A DNA stretch of 64,000 bases from Vespa crabro (GCF_910589235.1 NC_060961.1:62001-126000); one strand, 5' to 3'; shown: positions 35,809 through 48,288, counted from the stretch's first letter. Notes: generated from the letters alone by a model not told the origin. Made by a program: numbers and translations.

Positions 35809-35864
35809 GTCGGTCGATCGGTCGGTCGGTCGGTCGGTCGGTCGGTCGGTCGGTCGGTCGGTCG
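35809..35864. repeat. (GGTC)n tetranucleotide array
   Basis: About thirteen GGTC units with one GATC variant. The same unit forms the longer array at 62070-62147. Confidence 0.95.
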
Positions 35865-36060
35865 TTCGACCGTCTGGATGGGTAGCAATAGTAACAATCC
35901 TGAGGTATTTAGCCGCTCGCCCCCAGGACACCGAGGGAGCCAAGATACCGCCAAGACCGTCCACCTACTCTGCGCCATCCATCCCATCCCGCGCTATCCC
36001 TTTCTTCTCTCCTCTGCCATCTCTCTTCGTCTTCTCCACATCCACCCCTTCGCCGCGAAC

Positions 36061-36107
36061 GTATTCTAGTGTTTCTCATACGTATTCTAGTGTTTCTCAT
36101 ACGTATT
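36061..36107. repeat. 21-bp tandem duplication
   Basis: Two exact copies of a 21-bp unit beginning GTATTCTAGTG (36061-36081, 36082-36102) and a partial third (GTATTC). Confidence 0.9.
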
Positions 36108-37387
36108 CGCTCGGCTACTATGTATAATCAGACGCGAATATACGCTCGTAAACGCGTCCACGCTGGCTGATCGGACCAAGAAAGCTAGGCCAGGGGATAT
36201 ATACGATCGGTACTTTCGAATTCGATTAATATTTTCTTTATCGATCCTTTTCTCTTATACTTACCGCCTCCTTTTCGTTAAAAGTGGCAAGAAAAAACAT
36301 GGTTTGCTATTAAAAAATTCCACCTCCTTGCATTATTTCGATATTGGCACTCCTACCAGTCGGAGATGAGAGCGAATCGAGAGATTCCTACCCTGCGCGT
36401 TTAATTCTATGATTTAAAGATGGAAACCATATTGAGTTAAATAATTCGACCGCAATCTCGTTTATCCGCAGACAAATTTCATTTTCAGAAATGACCTCAA
36501 AATATGTTACGCGGACCTAATGCTATTAAAGATAATTACGACAGATTTCTCAAACAATTACACGATTATGCATCGAGTCGAGCGTCAAATCAAATTTCTC
36601 GATCCACGTCAAAACGTTCGTCGAAAAGTAAATCGTTGGATTTAATAAGTCTATAATAAAAATTTGTCGACGATTAAGGTATCTTAGTAGATATGTATTA
36701 TCGAGATTCGGATGGTCGTTCGACGTATTATTCGCCTATATTCGAAAATATTCGAGAATTGATCTGATCCGATCCGATACGTGCCCTTTCTCGCTTTGGT
36801 CTTATGCCAGGAAAGGATCGATTTAGGATCGATTGATGCGATCGATAAATAACGTTGTCGTCGTCGTCGTTATTATCATCCAATCGCCTGGTCCAACGGG
36901 TGTTTCGTTCGGCGGGTGTGCGATACGAAAAATTCGATGAATATAATGTGAAATCGAAAAGTAGGCATCATCGATATCCAGACGATAATAGTCGTCGAGC
37001 GACGTGAATTGCTGATGCATGACACAGACCGCAGTCCACATCCGGCATCGTTCACCGGCATCTACCACGTACAATAGTTACTACGAATACGGTATACGGT
37101 AAGCAGAGTTCTCTCATCTTTCGATGATCATCGCAGGTGGACTCGGGCTAAGACCCGTTATGTTAGGAAACTCGTTGCTGGCGCGATGTCATTCGAAATA
37201 TTGATCGGTCGTTAATTATACCGTACGTTTTCGTATGGATTATATGATATGGATGGATCCGCGTTAGCAGTTAGATTGGTTGTCCTCGAATGGACAGATC
37301 CGAATGGAGGATCCATTCGAGAAGGGAAAAGAGGGAAAAGTTTTTCGATCGTTTCTCGGAAGCGAGAATGGAGATACCCATCTCTCT

Positions 37388-37389
<2 letters not shown>

Positions 37390-37436
<47 letters not shown>
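37390..37436. repeat. (CT)n microsatellite
   Basis: CT dinucleotides after a C run. Confidence 0.95.
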
Positions 37437-37438
<2 letters not shown>

Positions 37439-38527
37439 GAGAGAACGGTAGGATAGTTTTGGAAGACGTGGTATATAAGCACTATATACCCTATAATCGC
37501 GCAAGGAGGAGAAGCGAAAAAACGATTCGTGTCATACTCGAGTGGCTTGCTCGAGCTAAATGTTCGGTGCGCATTACTGCGCTCTAGTGAGTTCCGGCTT
37601 GGCTCCACTTCCTCGGAACAACTAACGCCGCGGTTAAATCTAAAAGCGACAGGCCGCTCCTACGGACTCGTTCGTCTCCGTCGCATCGTTTCGCTCGACG
37701 ATTTTCTCCGAGCGGACCGTGCACTTCCACAGATCGCTGCTCGCGTTAATGCCATTCTTCTCTCGAAATATGTTTCTTATATTTTCATATCAGTCAAACC
37801 AGCGAGAAGGAAAACTCGCGGAAACTCCCGAAAACTTTCGGATCGATTCGCGGTCGATCACACAGACAGTCGATTGCCTGCGATCCTCTCTTACGATTTC
37901 CAAAATCCTTTTCTCGCGTTTCTCTCTAAGTTCACATCTTACGTTTGCCTGGAGAAGACAATGCCTCTGACGTACGACGAGCTTGAGAAGAAAGAAAAAA
38001 AGAAAAAAAAAACAAGAGAAAAGCATCGATTAACTATCAACTGAATCGTCTCGATAGTACCGCGTTTTCGCGTAAGCGTCGTCTATTTAACTGTTTCTCC
38101 AACTCGGCAAGTAAGTACTTACCTGTCTTAAAAAAGAAAAGGGAAGAAGAGAAAAAGTAGGTATTTTCGAGGACGCCTGAGTTGATTCACGAAGAGAGAA
38201 ACGAAGACGACAGAGCGAAGCTTAAACCGCTTTTAAGTGGAGTCTACTTGCCACGATCGACCAGAATTCTGTCTTTCCCTCCTTTTCCACCTGATATTCG
38301 ATTTACCTCACCCTCGTCGACGAGTCACCCTTTCGAGAGCGAGACTCGGATTCCACGAGTATGGGACTACGAGTTAATGTCGAGTAGCGTATAGGTCTAA
38401 ATTCTTAACGGATCTTTTCGACGATAGAAGCATAAGTCCTTTCTTTCTTTCATCTTAATACTTCATTTTTTTCTTATTCTCTATATAGCGATACATAGCG
38501 ATAAATAGCGATAAACACCATTGATCT

Positions 38528-38580
38528 TCGATCAATCTTGGAAGGGCCGTCGTCCGATCGACCCTTCAAAGATTGATCGA
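38528..38580. repeat. Inverted repeat, 19-bp arms with one mismatch, 15-nt loop
   Basis: Arms 38528-38546 and 38562-38580 pair at 18 of 19 positions, the single mismatch being 38540 against 38568. The arms are not simple repeats, so this is unlikely to be a by-product of microsatellite slippage. A smaller hairpin, TTGATC with GATCAA, overlaps at 38521-38535. A small structured RNA or the remnant of a fold-back element are possible; neither is shown. Confidence 0.8.
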
Positions 38581-38856
38581 TAAGAATATCTACGAGTTGC
38601 GTCGAAGCTTCGCCAAGGTGTATCTTGTTTTTCGTTTACGTAACTCTCACGTGTATCGCGACGTAAGTGACCGAGAACGAGATGCGAGGCGAGGGTGACA
38701 TTGTGCTCGAAGTAAGTTTGCGATACTTTGCGTACTTTGGAAGGCGACGAAGCTCTCCTCGGGCTACGTCGGTACTCGTTGCGTGTGCTCGTTGCGAGGG
38801 CTTAGAGACCAAAGGGGGGGGGGGGTTGGCGAGGGACGAGGGATAAAGGCTAGGAC

Positions 38857-38932
38857 GAGGGCGAGAGCGAGGGCGAGGGCGAGGGCGAGGGCGAGGGCGA
38901 GGGCGAGGGCGATGGCGATGGCGAGCGCGAGC
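38857..38932. repeat. (GGGCGA)n array, G-quadruplex type
   Basis: Between 38871 and 38909 there are seven GGG runs spaced exactly three bases apart, fitting the canonical G-quadruplex pattern. A G12 run lies just upstream at 38814-38825. Alternating Arg/Ala frames over it are artefacts. Confidence 0.85.
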
Positions 38933-39976
38933 GCACGTGCTGTAGACGTATGCGTGCGCGAGCTTCCGGGGGTGAGTTGGAAATGTAGAGTAGGAACAGT
39001 GGGAGGAGAGAGCTCGACGAGGGCCGCTCGAGGGGCGCTCGAGGGAGGTAGTAGCTTGGCATGAGAAGCGTTCATCAGCCCCGAGGTTTTAAATAGAAGG
39101 CGAGGAAGGGAACTAAGGAAGAAACCACCCCGTCTCTACCCTACCAGTGACGGATTGATTAAAAATCTAAGGGGCGAAAATAACATCGGGCTCTTCTTTC
39201 TCCGCTAACATAGGAATCGCAATGCGGATCGCGAGTCGCGTTTCGATGCTCTCTTCTTTTTTCCTCTACACGGAGGGATGACGAATAATCGAATTAACTC
39301 GGAGAAGGAAGATACCTCTCCCGATTGGGAGCAGATAGTTTATAAAAATGGTATTGGCGATCGATCGAAGGATCGAACTTGGATCTCGTCGAATTTCACT
39401 TACCTACTTAGCCGCTAGGTAACTAGAACTATTGTCGCTACGGCGAACTTTGATCTTCGTCGTTTGGATTGCATTCAAACTTCGATCGTCACTAAAAACG
39501 CTACTACTTTTGCGATTATAATAATTATCGATATGGGGAATATTTCCTTTAGGAAATAAACGATGCCAATGGTACGATGTAAATACATCGAAAGGAAGAA
39601 AGTAAGGCGGGCGCAATTCTTAAGTCGGCCCTGAGTTCGAGCGTAGCGTCGCCTTACGCATCAGCTATGTGTAGTTTTAAATAGTCCTCCTCGTCGGCGG
39701 AGGCACTCGGGGATGGGATGGCTCTTCTCTTTCCCACGTTCGCGTTGGAAGGAGCGCTTGATGCGGAGGCGAGCTAGGCAAAGACCGCGCGCGCGAGCGA
39801 GCGAGCGAGCGAGCGAACGAACGAGCGAGCGAAAGAAGGAGACAGGACTCTGGCGAGAGACACGGAAAAAGGACGGAAGAAGATAGATAGACGAGTGTGA
39901 CGGAGCGAGTCGGAGGTGGAGTAAGGAGATGGTAGGGGGCGGGAGAAAAAGAGAAAGAGAGAAACGGGAAGACGGA

Positions 39977-39991
39977 GATAGATAGATGGAT

Positions 39992-40049
<58 letters not shown>
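39977..40049. repeat. (GATA)n grading into (GA)n
   Basis: A few GATA/GATG units followed by about 50 bp of GA dinucleotides. Confidence 0.9.
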
Positions 40050-40050
<1 letters not shown>

Positions 40051-40304
40051 AGACGACGGGGGCCGTCGGAGATAAGACGCAAACGAACCCCCCTTTCGCG
40101 TGTCTCGATCGATAGCTCCACGCGGAAAATTCGAAAGTAAGATGCAATTAAACAGCGAGCGAGGGTAAGCAAGAAAAGGGGTGAGTTTTCCAACCCCGTA
40201 GGCTCTCTCCCTCCCCCCACGACCCCGCTTCTCCGTTAGCCCTCTCGACTCCGCTCTCTTCTTCTCCTCCGTACCGCGGCACCTTTCTCTTTCTCCTTTC
40301 TCCA

Positions 40305-40350
40305 CTTCTTCCGCTTCTTCTTTTTCTTCTTCTTCTTCTTCTTCTTCCTC

Positions 40351-40382
<32 letters not shown>

Positions 40383-40417
40383 CTTCCTCCTACTCGTCTT
40401 CTTCCTCGTCTTCTTCC
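40305..40417. repeat. (CTT)n microsatellite
   Basis: CTT units with scattered CTC and TAC interruptions. Confidence 0.9.
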
Positions 40418-42060
40418 AGCGGTACTTCTTCAGCTTCTCCTCTTCTGTTCCACTACTACCTCTTTATTTCTTCTCTTCCTCTTAACAGCGCGCGCGCCTC
40501 TTTCCTCTTTCATTGGGAGCGCGTTCCTCCCGTTTCGTCGCGTCCCTCTCATTTTCCCTCGCTCTCCACGTCCATGCACGCTTCGGTCGGCGTCGTCGGG
40601 CCGAAGGGAAGCAACCCTTTTTCTCAACCCCCTCTAGTATTTATATTGAGCGTCTTAAAGCATCTCCTCCTCCAGCTCCAGCCGCTCCTCCTCCCGCTTT
40701 TCTTCCTTTACCACCTCGCCATCAGCCTTCCGCTCTCCTCCCCGCTGGAGCCGTCGACTCGCGCTCACCCCCCTCCCCCCGCGTCCCACACCCCCTGTTA
40801 CCTCTCGCTACCATGCTCTCGCTCTGCTATTCCATCGGCTCGCCTCTTGCCTCGATTCGCTTCGCTTCGCTTCCTACCCTCGGCCCCGTACCTCGACCAC
40901 CCACCCACCGTCATACCCCTTCCTCTTCCTCTTCCTCTATGCTCCTTCGTTACTTCTTCTTTTTCCTCTTCGTCCTCCGCGCATACCCGCGTGACGTCAT
41001 TTTAAATACTCTTTTAGAGGAAGGGCGGCTACCGCTGGTCGTTGGATATAAGGGTATTGGTATTCGCACTGCCTCTCCTCTCGGAGAGGTAGGCACGGCC
41101 ATCTCCTTTTATCCTCCTCCCTCCTTCCTTCTAACGCTTTTCCGACTTTCTTATCCGAGACGAGTTGCGTCTTGTATAAGTCTTTCGCCTTATCCTACGT
41201 TTCAACGCGAAATACGAATTAACGTACTAACGTCGTTGTTCGTTAGGATAGGACTATATGCCGGATCCGAGTCTATGTCCGCTATGCGTCAGGAACGTCT
41301 CTCGCATACGAAATTCACAGCTTACCTTACCTTTTCATTTTGTCTTCCTTTTCGAAGACATCTCTTTCCATGCCGCCCGAGAATTATAAATCCGAGAATT
41401 GTGACACAAATTATCCCCTTTTTCCCCTCTTTTCGCATCTTTTCCTAAACTAAATCTAGAACATGAATTTATGATGGATACAACTCGTTCGCCATCTTTC
41501 GAAACAAGGAAAGAATTCTCCCGAGATCCGATAGAAATAACGATCGATGAGAACGTTAAAGAGCCGTTACGTTTTACGACGTTTCGCTTTGCGGTCGATC
41601 TTTTTCAACTGTAAAGTAAGAAGAGTGAAAGAAAAAAAAAAAAAGAGTAAAAGCTACACCTAACACTTAGCTTAGTAGAGAGAAATTTTAGAGGATGTAC
41701 CGGTATGGCGCGAGGAGGGTAAGGGAAGAAGGAAACGTTGTCGCGTAAAGAAAAAGAAGAGCAGGGAGGGCGGGGGCGGGATAAAAAGATCGATACGAAG
41801 GGAGCACCGGTATCGAATAAACGTAAAAGAAAGGGGGAAAAAAATAAAATGTAGATCGTCCGAGAGACCGCTCCCACATCAATCATCTTTCACAGTTTCA
41901 TAGTAGAAAGTATCGGTTAGAGCGCAAATCGTTCCATCGGACCGGGTCAGTCGCGCTTGTGCAACGAGTCAACGAGTCGAGAGACCTCGTGAATCGGGAT
42001 CTTTGGGTGCATATCGATCCTCGACTAGAGTCGGGTCGATGCTAAGCCGGTGTCGTGTTC

Positions 42061-42112
42061 GTGCTCGACTTGTGCTCGTGCTCGTGCTCCCGCTCGTGCT
42101 CGTGCTCGTGCT
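42061..42112. repeat. (GTGCTC)n hexanucleotide tract
   Basis: About seven to eight GTGCTC units with two variant units. Confidence 0.85.
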
Positions 42113-42443
42113 AGGGCCGTCGTCCTAGGAGCATGCTAGGCCCGTATACGACCATAAGTCGGTACTAGGCTGATGCTGTCGACGAAGCTCTCTACGTACG
42201 TAAGAGCGCTTACGAGCGCCTAAGATCGAGCACAACAGCGTATAACCGCTCTCGTTGACTCAACGGATCAATTTGATGCAAATCACTCGTTTGCGATATA
42301 CGCTTGCCCCCGCTAGGCGCACTCCACCTTCTCCTCCTACTTCTCCTCCATCCTCCTTCTCCTCCTCCATCTCCTCTCTTTCTCTTTCTTATTCTTCCGT
42401 CCATTGGCTTTTCTAATGCCAGGGACCACGCGGCACGATGATT

Positions 42444-42444
<1 letters not shown>

Positions 42445-42514
<70 letters not shown>
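42445..42514. repeat. (GTC)n grading into (GCC)n
   Basis: About 55 bp of GTC units switching through mixed units to GCC. Confidence 0.9.
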
Positions 42515-43977
42515 ACTATCCGCTATCCAGCAACGTTTCGTCCCGCGCCTATTCTCATGCAGAAACGTTTGAAAATTAGCGAATGAGACGATTAGCGAGG
42601 ATTGCGCAAACTCAAAGAGTAGTAGAATCACGAGGTGAGTGTGGGAATCCTGTCGGACGTCTCGAGCACGATCGTCATTTCCATTTTTTATTATCGTCTT
42701 TCCCCGATAACGGCTGCATACGATTGTCGAGGTATCACGTTTTCTCGTAATAACAGGACACAAAGAGAAACGTTGAGGAATACTCTTTGTTAATTCGTCG
42801 ATCAACGGCGCATCGATCCTTGTCTACTTCTCGGACAAGAGTTTAGAAATGGAAGCTCGGAAAAAGGAATGTATATCTCTCCTCTCGATGAAACCGAGCG
42901 GCCTCCTCTATATCGGCGGAACGAGTCTCGAGAGCGAAGGTAATTCTCACCTGCTCGGACGTGTTCGCGAGCGGTCGCGAGAAAAAGCAGAAAGCAGCGT
43001 CCTGACGGAAGAAATGAGTCCGCGGATAGGATGCCGATCGAAAGTCGGTCGCGTACGATGCGAATCCAAACAGAGCCACGACTACACGCGAGGAGTCGAT
43101 CTTCGGTGGTCATGGCGCGGAACAGCGCTCGATGGAGCGGAACTACCAGTCACCTGCTCGCTTCCGGCACGCCGCTATGCTCCTTCTTCTCTCCCTCCTC
43201 TCCTCGCTCCTCTGACCTCCTCCTCGACGGCGAACCACGAGAGCCCGACGATTTCATGGATATTCTTTACCGTTCTTATCCTTCTTCCTCTCCTCTAGCT
43301 CGTCGAGGGTTCCCCCGCGCGTCCTTCCGTCTCTTTCCCAGCTAATATATAGATACGCGTATTCGTATACACTCGTACAATCTACGATCTTAACTTACGG
43401 AAGAATTATTCGCGAGGGACCGCTACGTTTCCCTTTCCTACAGGGTGTACCTTCTTTAAACTGAAACGAAACTGGAAATGGCCAAACGGATATTATAGTT
43501 TTGGTATATTTGTTCTACGTCGCGAAACGTTTCGTTTGCGACGTTCGTCAAGGAAGGAAGTCAAGGATCGGACCCCTTCAAGGACTCACGTTTCCCGATC
43601 ATACGTTATCGTGCCGTTCGTAGCCCTAGCTTCTATACTTCTTTGTCCATCGATAATCAAAACGCGTCTCGTCACGGTACTCTCCCTCCCAAGCTATTCT
43701 CGCCGTTTGCTCCTCCGATCACAAGATTCGTTCCTGCGTATATCCTACATTCGACAGAGTATCGACATAGTTTGAAAGAGACACCCAGTAGATGTGTACA
43801 CGTCCATCGGTGGTCACACCGCTTCGAGCGCTCCACGCCTGGGAACGCCGAGCATGACTAAGCGCTCCGGTTGCTTCGAATCTCGTACTGGACGACCAGA
43901 TCGGCCGATCGGCCGATCGGCCGTGAATGTGGCTCGATCGGTGTGCACGGCGCGGCGCGGTGAGGTAAGCTGAATCG

Positions 43978-44041
43978 CGACCGACGCGATCGCTCGCCCG
44001 TCCGCCGGTCGATCGCGTCGGTCGGGCGATCGCGTCGGTCG
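43978..44041. repeat. Inverted repeat with one left arm and two right arms
   Basis: CGACCGACGCGATCG (43978-43992) is the exact reverse complement of two nearby 15-mers at 44010-44024 and 44027-44041, so two alternative hairpins are possible. GATCGGCC repeats at about 43900-43921 and GGTC/GGCC units to about 44054 surround it. Confidence 0.85.
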
Positions 44042-44129
44042 GTCGGCCGGCCGGTTAATCGGAACACACACACTCTCGGAACAAACTCTGTTCGCCCGTG
44101 CGCGAACCAAGAAAAGCGCAAGGAGGAAA

Positions 44130-44131
<2 letters not shown>

Positions 44132-44188
<57 letters not shown>
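44132..44188. repeat. (GA)n microsatellite
   Basis: Perfect AG dinucleotides. Confidence 0.95.
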
Positions 44189-44191
<3 letters not shown>

Positions 44192-44961
44192 ACAAACGTT
44201 GATACTTTGGCCATGGATACCGTGATGACCGCGAATGTGGTGCCCGCGATGATGGCTTCGCAGGGTATCCAGAACACTTGGACAGCTTTTTATGCACCTG
44301 CAACTCTATTTGATCGATCGTTCGAACTTACGTTCTCGCACAAATTCTCTTATCTTTAGATGGGTCGATAGGAAAAGAAAAAAGCCCATTTGATATCTTC
44401 CTTTTCCAATAATAAATAGGTTTTACACGTAGTTTACTGATATATACCAACATAATAAATAGGTATTCCTCGAGTTTTTCCTTGTTTCACGCATTATCGC
44501 GATAACGTTTGAGAGCGCTTCTAAGACGTAGTCGATTCATCTTTCTGATTCACGCGCATCCGTGACCTCCTCGTTTAACGCGATAATAACGACGTTACAA
44601 GAACACGGTTATCGTTAGCCGTGCGAAACGTTATATTATTTTTATGCGCCGAGCTCTAGTCGTTCATTCAGAAAGTCTCGTTTAAGAATATCCTAGATCC
44701 GCGGTGCGGAATTTCAAAAATAAGCATTTGCATTATGGAACGCGTTTAATGAGATTAACATCGATTCGGAGTCATCTATAGTTACGAAACTGGGGATTAA
44801 CGTTATGACATTATGGACATCCTGCGAATAAGTAATATTCTCAGGCAGGATCTTTCTCTCAGGAGATTTTAAGAGTAAATAAAATTCGATGCGATCGCGC
44901 GGTTTCGCCTCGATAAAAAAACTTTTGAATATTATGGCTAGCGTTAAACTACATCGTCGAA

Positions 44962-45351
44962 TTAAAACTGAAGGAATAATGCTGTCGAATCCTTGATAAA
45001 ATTTGAAAGAAAGAGAATTTTCGTCGAACATATTCCGCCTAGGAGAACATTATAATTCCGTTCACTTCGCAAACGTGCGTAGAGCTTATTGTTGTTAGTC
45101 AGAGAAGTGCGAGAGTCGATCGAGTCCTCGCTCCTGTCGTTCCCTCCCTCCGTAGGTATACTTCCTTCGAACCGATGCCCTGGGTTCGAGAGGCTAAGGG
45201 GCCTATTACGCGGCCATAAAACCCATAGGCCAGCCTTCGAGCACTGCCATCCCGTACACATCCCGTGTGGAAGCGAAGGCTCGCAAAAAACACGACATTG
45301 TTCTTCGACTGGCCAACGACATTCGACCGTCTTCGCGCATTCACCTTTCTC
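44962..45351 (-). other. Cysteine-rich open frame behind a good splice acceptor (possible exon)
   Basis: On the minus strand a T-rich stretch ending TTTCAATGCAG (AG at 45353-45352) is followed in phase 0 by an open frame. Its first part has six cysteines spaced 5-7-3-8-4 (start EKGECAKTVECRW; later QCRVFCE and MCTGWQC). Such spacing resembles small disulphide-rich secreted modules, but I cannot assign it to a family. No signal peptide is visible; one would have to be on an upstream exon. The frame continues to a stop at 44962 without further cysteine patterning, so a donor inside it would be expected. Chance is a serious alternative. Confidence 0.2.
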
Positions 45352-46240
45352 CTGCATTGAAATATATACCAAATAGATATCTGAAATGTGAAAAACATTT
45401 TCCATAGTATCGTCCTTTAGTTCGGACGTCTACGTAAAAGTAGTTTGCTAAATTTGCTTCTTTATTTCTTTTTCGTTCCCTTTCGTAGAGAAACGAAGTA
45501 GGTGGGACTAAGAAGAAATCGGAGCTACTCGAACGCGTGAGCCTCGAGGACGAATCTTTCCTCGAGGAGCGGAAGAAGAGAGAAAAAGAAAGAAGATAGG
45601 CCGAGTAGAAGGAGGAGAACGTTCGAGGATAACAATGCGAGCGATGGAGAAGTCGGCCGAAGCTCAACCGGAAACGGAGTCAATGACTTCGGAGTCGAGC
45701 CTCCGTCGGCGGTCCATACGATAGGTGACAAGGGTGGGGGAGTTCTCGCGGCCGACCGACCGACGAGCACGAGAGAGATAGAGACGACTCAATTACCTAT
45801 GTGGCCAAAGCGAGCGCTAGCACTTTACCTCGAAATCAGCCCCAAAAAGGTCAAAGGAAATGAAACTTCAAAGCTGCGATCTCGAAGGAATCCGAATCGA
45901 AAGATGGAAATAATCTTTTCTTACCGCGATTCGGAGCGTTCTAATCGTTCACCGTGCTTCCCGCGCCCTCCGCGCAACCGATATAGATATTCGATACGTA
46001 GGTACTTCTATCTTCTATCTAGTATAGACTGCTTTTTTACTCTTCACGCTTTTTTTACTTAGATTCCCCTGGTAGTCGAAGGAGAGAAGAAGCTAACGCG
46101 ATAGTATCCATCCTGCTTCCCACACTCGGCTCGCACGACCCTGCATTAACTTTGTTCGTAGCCTGGACCGGACCAAGATGCGAGACTGATGCGTGTCCGA
46201 CAAAGAGAGAAGCGCGGGAGGAGAATGAGATCGAGACAGG

Positions 46241-46312
46241 AGCTCTCCCTCCCTCCCTCCCTCCCTCCCTCTCTCTCTCTCTATCTCTCTCTCTCTCTCT
46301 CCCTCTCTCGCA
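46241..46312. repeat. (CCCT)n followed by (CT)n
   Basis: Tetranucleotide units lead into CT dinucleotides. Confidence 0.9.
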
Positions 46313-47339
46313 GTAGCGAGCCCGAGTGTATTACTACGAGAATCGATCGACTTCCTTTTTCTTATCGCGCCTTCTCTTCTTCTCCTTCTTTCTTTTTTGC
46401 TTTTTGTCCAAGTTTCATTTTCGCAACCGAGAACTTTTCTGTTCTCATCCACTGGATGTCATTGTACTTACTCCTCGACTAGCTCGATTAACATATTTCG
46501 TGAGAGACGTCATCGATGAATTTCAAGCATCTTTTTCGATTATTTGCACGCTTCGTGCATCGTAATCGTAATTACGAGTAATTTCCAAGGTGCTTTCCCG
46601 AGAGCTACGCCGATTCTTTTCACTTTGTAAGGCGTTCCGGCAATGCGAGTCTTCTCTATCGCGACTTGCGGACGGCACGACTCAAATTTTCCGACCCTTT
46701 AACTCCTTAATGCGGAAAGCTTCGATTTCCTTCTTCCTTTGATCTTCACGCGGGTACTTACTTGACCCCGAGGATCGGCTCGATCGAACACTAACATCTA
46801 TGGTACCGATAACCGCGAAAGCCTGGTTAGGTCGAGACGTTCCTATGCCAAGTTGGAAAGATTGCCACTAGCTTAATGATGATTTTTTTTTATCTACCTA
46901 TAGCTGTACAAGAAAGCTAAGGGAAACCTTAGGAGATAAGAAATTAACTCGAACCACCCTTACTTCGGCTTTCCTCGAGACATCTTTCGAGTTTCAACGA
47001 ATGCGAACAAGTACGTGTAGGTGTATCGTCTTGGAATATATCCCTTTTAAAAGAAAAAAAGGAAAAAAGAAGACGACGAAGGCCTTTCCTTCGGCGCTTA
47101 CATTTCTCTCACCCACCCTCCGCCGCCCCCATTGATCTTGCTCGACGAAGAAAAGTGAAAAAGGATAAAAACGTTGAAGAAGGGAAAGTAGAGGGCATCG
47201 GTACGATTCTGAGTCAAGGAGCAAAGAGAACGAAGGTAGAAGAAAAGGGACGGACGAGGACCAAAGCGTACGCGGTTAAATTGTTATGACATAATTAGAG
47301 ACGATCCAAGTGGTGTTGGCGGTGATGGTGGCGTTGATG

Positions 47340-47425
47340 GAGAGACAAGGGCTAGGGCTAAGGCGCGGGCGGGAGCGAGGGCGAGGACGAGGGCGAGACC
47401 GAGGGCGCGGACGAGGGAAGGGGAA
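47340..47425. repeat. G-rich GAGGGC/GAGGAC degenerate repeat
   Basis: Degenerate hexamers similar in composition to the perfect GGGCGA array at 38871-38909, with several GGG runs. Confidence 0.7.
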
Positions 47426-48285
47426 GAACAGGGACGAGGCAAAGTATAGACGGAGAAAGAAGAGGAGAAATAGCGAGAAGCGAAGAACTCAAACTGGAAC
47501 CGGCTGAAACTGCCGCCGCGGCTTCCACAAACCATTCATTCTTGGCTCGGCCGTGGTTACCATTTGACCGGTTCATTCAAGGATTTAAGACTTTTCCTAG
47601 AGCTCGGCCCGTGTACCCTTTGCTTCCTTCTCTCTTTTTTCTTCATCCTCGAGATCTGCTGTGCCCCCAGCGTTTCTCCCCTCTCCGCTCTTCCAATTCT
47701 TTTCTTTCTCCCATTGCCGAGACTCATTTTCTTTTACGCGAAATCCCTTCGAGCGAACGCCTTCAGAGATATCGCGTTGCTTCGATCGTTGAAAAATTTG
47801 CGAATCGAGTTTTGGACAACTATCGACAAAAGATTGGAAAGAAAAAAAAAAAGAAAAACGATAAATGCCATCGTAAGCGATTATATCGTAACAGTGCGTA
47901 AACAATTTTTTGACGCGTTTAACAAACTTTCTGATATGCAGTAATCGCATAGCGAGTGGCAATGTACGACAAATCGAATCAGATCCGAGAAAGCGTATGC
48001 GTAGAATAGCTAGATATAGGTAGGCGGATAGGTAGATAGTTAGGGGCGAGAGGCAAACGAAAAGGAGATGCCGAAGGGAAAAGAGGATCTCGAAGGGAGA
48101 AAGGAGGGGAACGATGAAAGGAGCGCGTGTAGTTACGCGTCACGCACTCACACATAACTGCTCACGCATTTATTAGCCCTCCTCCTCGTAGAACATACGC
48201 GAGTCCCTGGACGAAACAACCTTTGTCAGAGTCCTTATCGTTGTAATTCGTTTAAAAGAAGAAGAACTACATGGGCGACCGTGAT

Positions 48286-48288
<3 letters not shown>

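Larger units (their letters stand above)
31181..36200. other. Non-coding stretch with GA, GGAA, TTTTC and GGTC repeats
   Basis: Unique sequence at about 32340-33100, 33200-33990 and 35090-35800. No coding exon is supported. Confidence 0.5.
36201..40300. other. Non-coding stretch, largely unique, with G-rich array and hairpin
   Basis: Unique sequence over most of 36200-38800 and 39060-39700. The 37529-38044 plus frame (171 codons) has no recognised family and is not called. Confidence 0.5.
40301..44300. other. Non-coding stretch, pyrimidine-rich then mixed
   Basis: Pyrimidine-rich from 40200 to 41000. The longest plus frame away from the Bab gene (40513-41448, 311 codons) is Pro/Ser/Leu-rich low complexity and is attributed to base composition. 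Confidence 0.5.

Noticed and set aside
36823..37074. Minus-strand frame of 83 codons
   Set aside because: Ends in a triplet-repeat Thr run and has no family resemblance or exon boundaries.
37529..38044. 171-codon plus-strand frame without simple repeats
   Set aside because: Starts at a non-ATG codon, Arg/Ser-rich with no recognised family and no clear splice context; left uncalled.
40513..41448. 311-codon plus-strand open frame
   Set aside because: Pro/Ser/Leu/Arg low complexity in a C-rich, pyrimidine-skewed stretch with overlapping open frames; no domain, and such composition removes stop codons by itself.
44714..45031. Minus-strand frame of 105 codons overlapping the end of the Cys-rich frame
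   Set aside because: Coding-like composition but no family resemblance and no clear splice site joining it to the Cys-rich frame.
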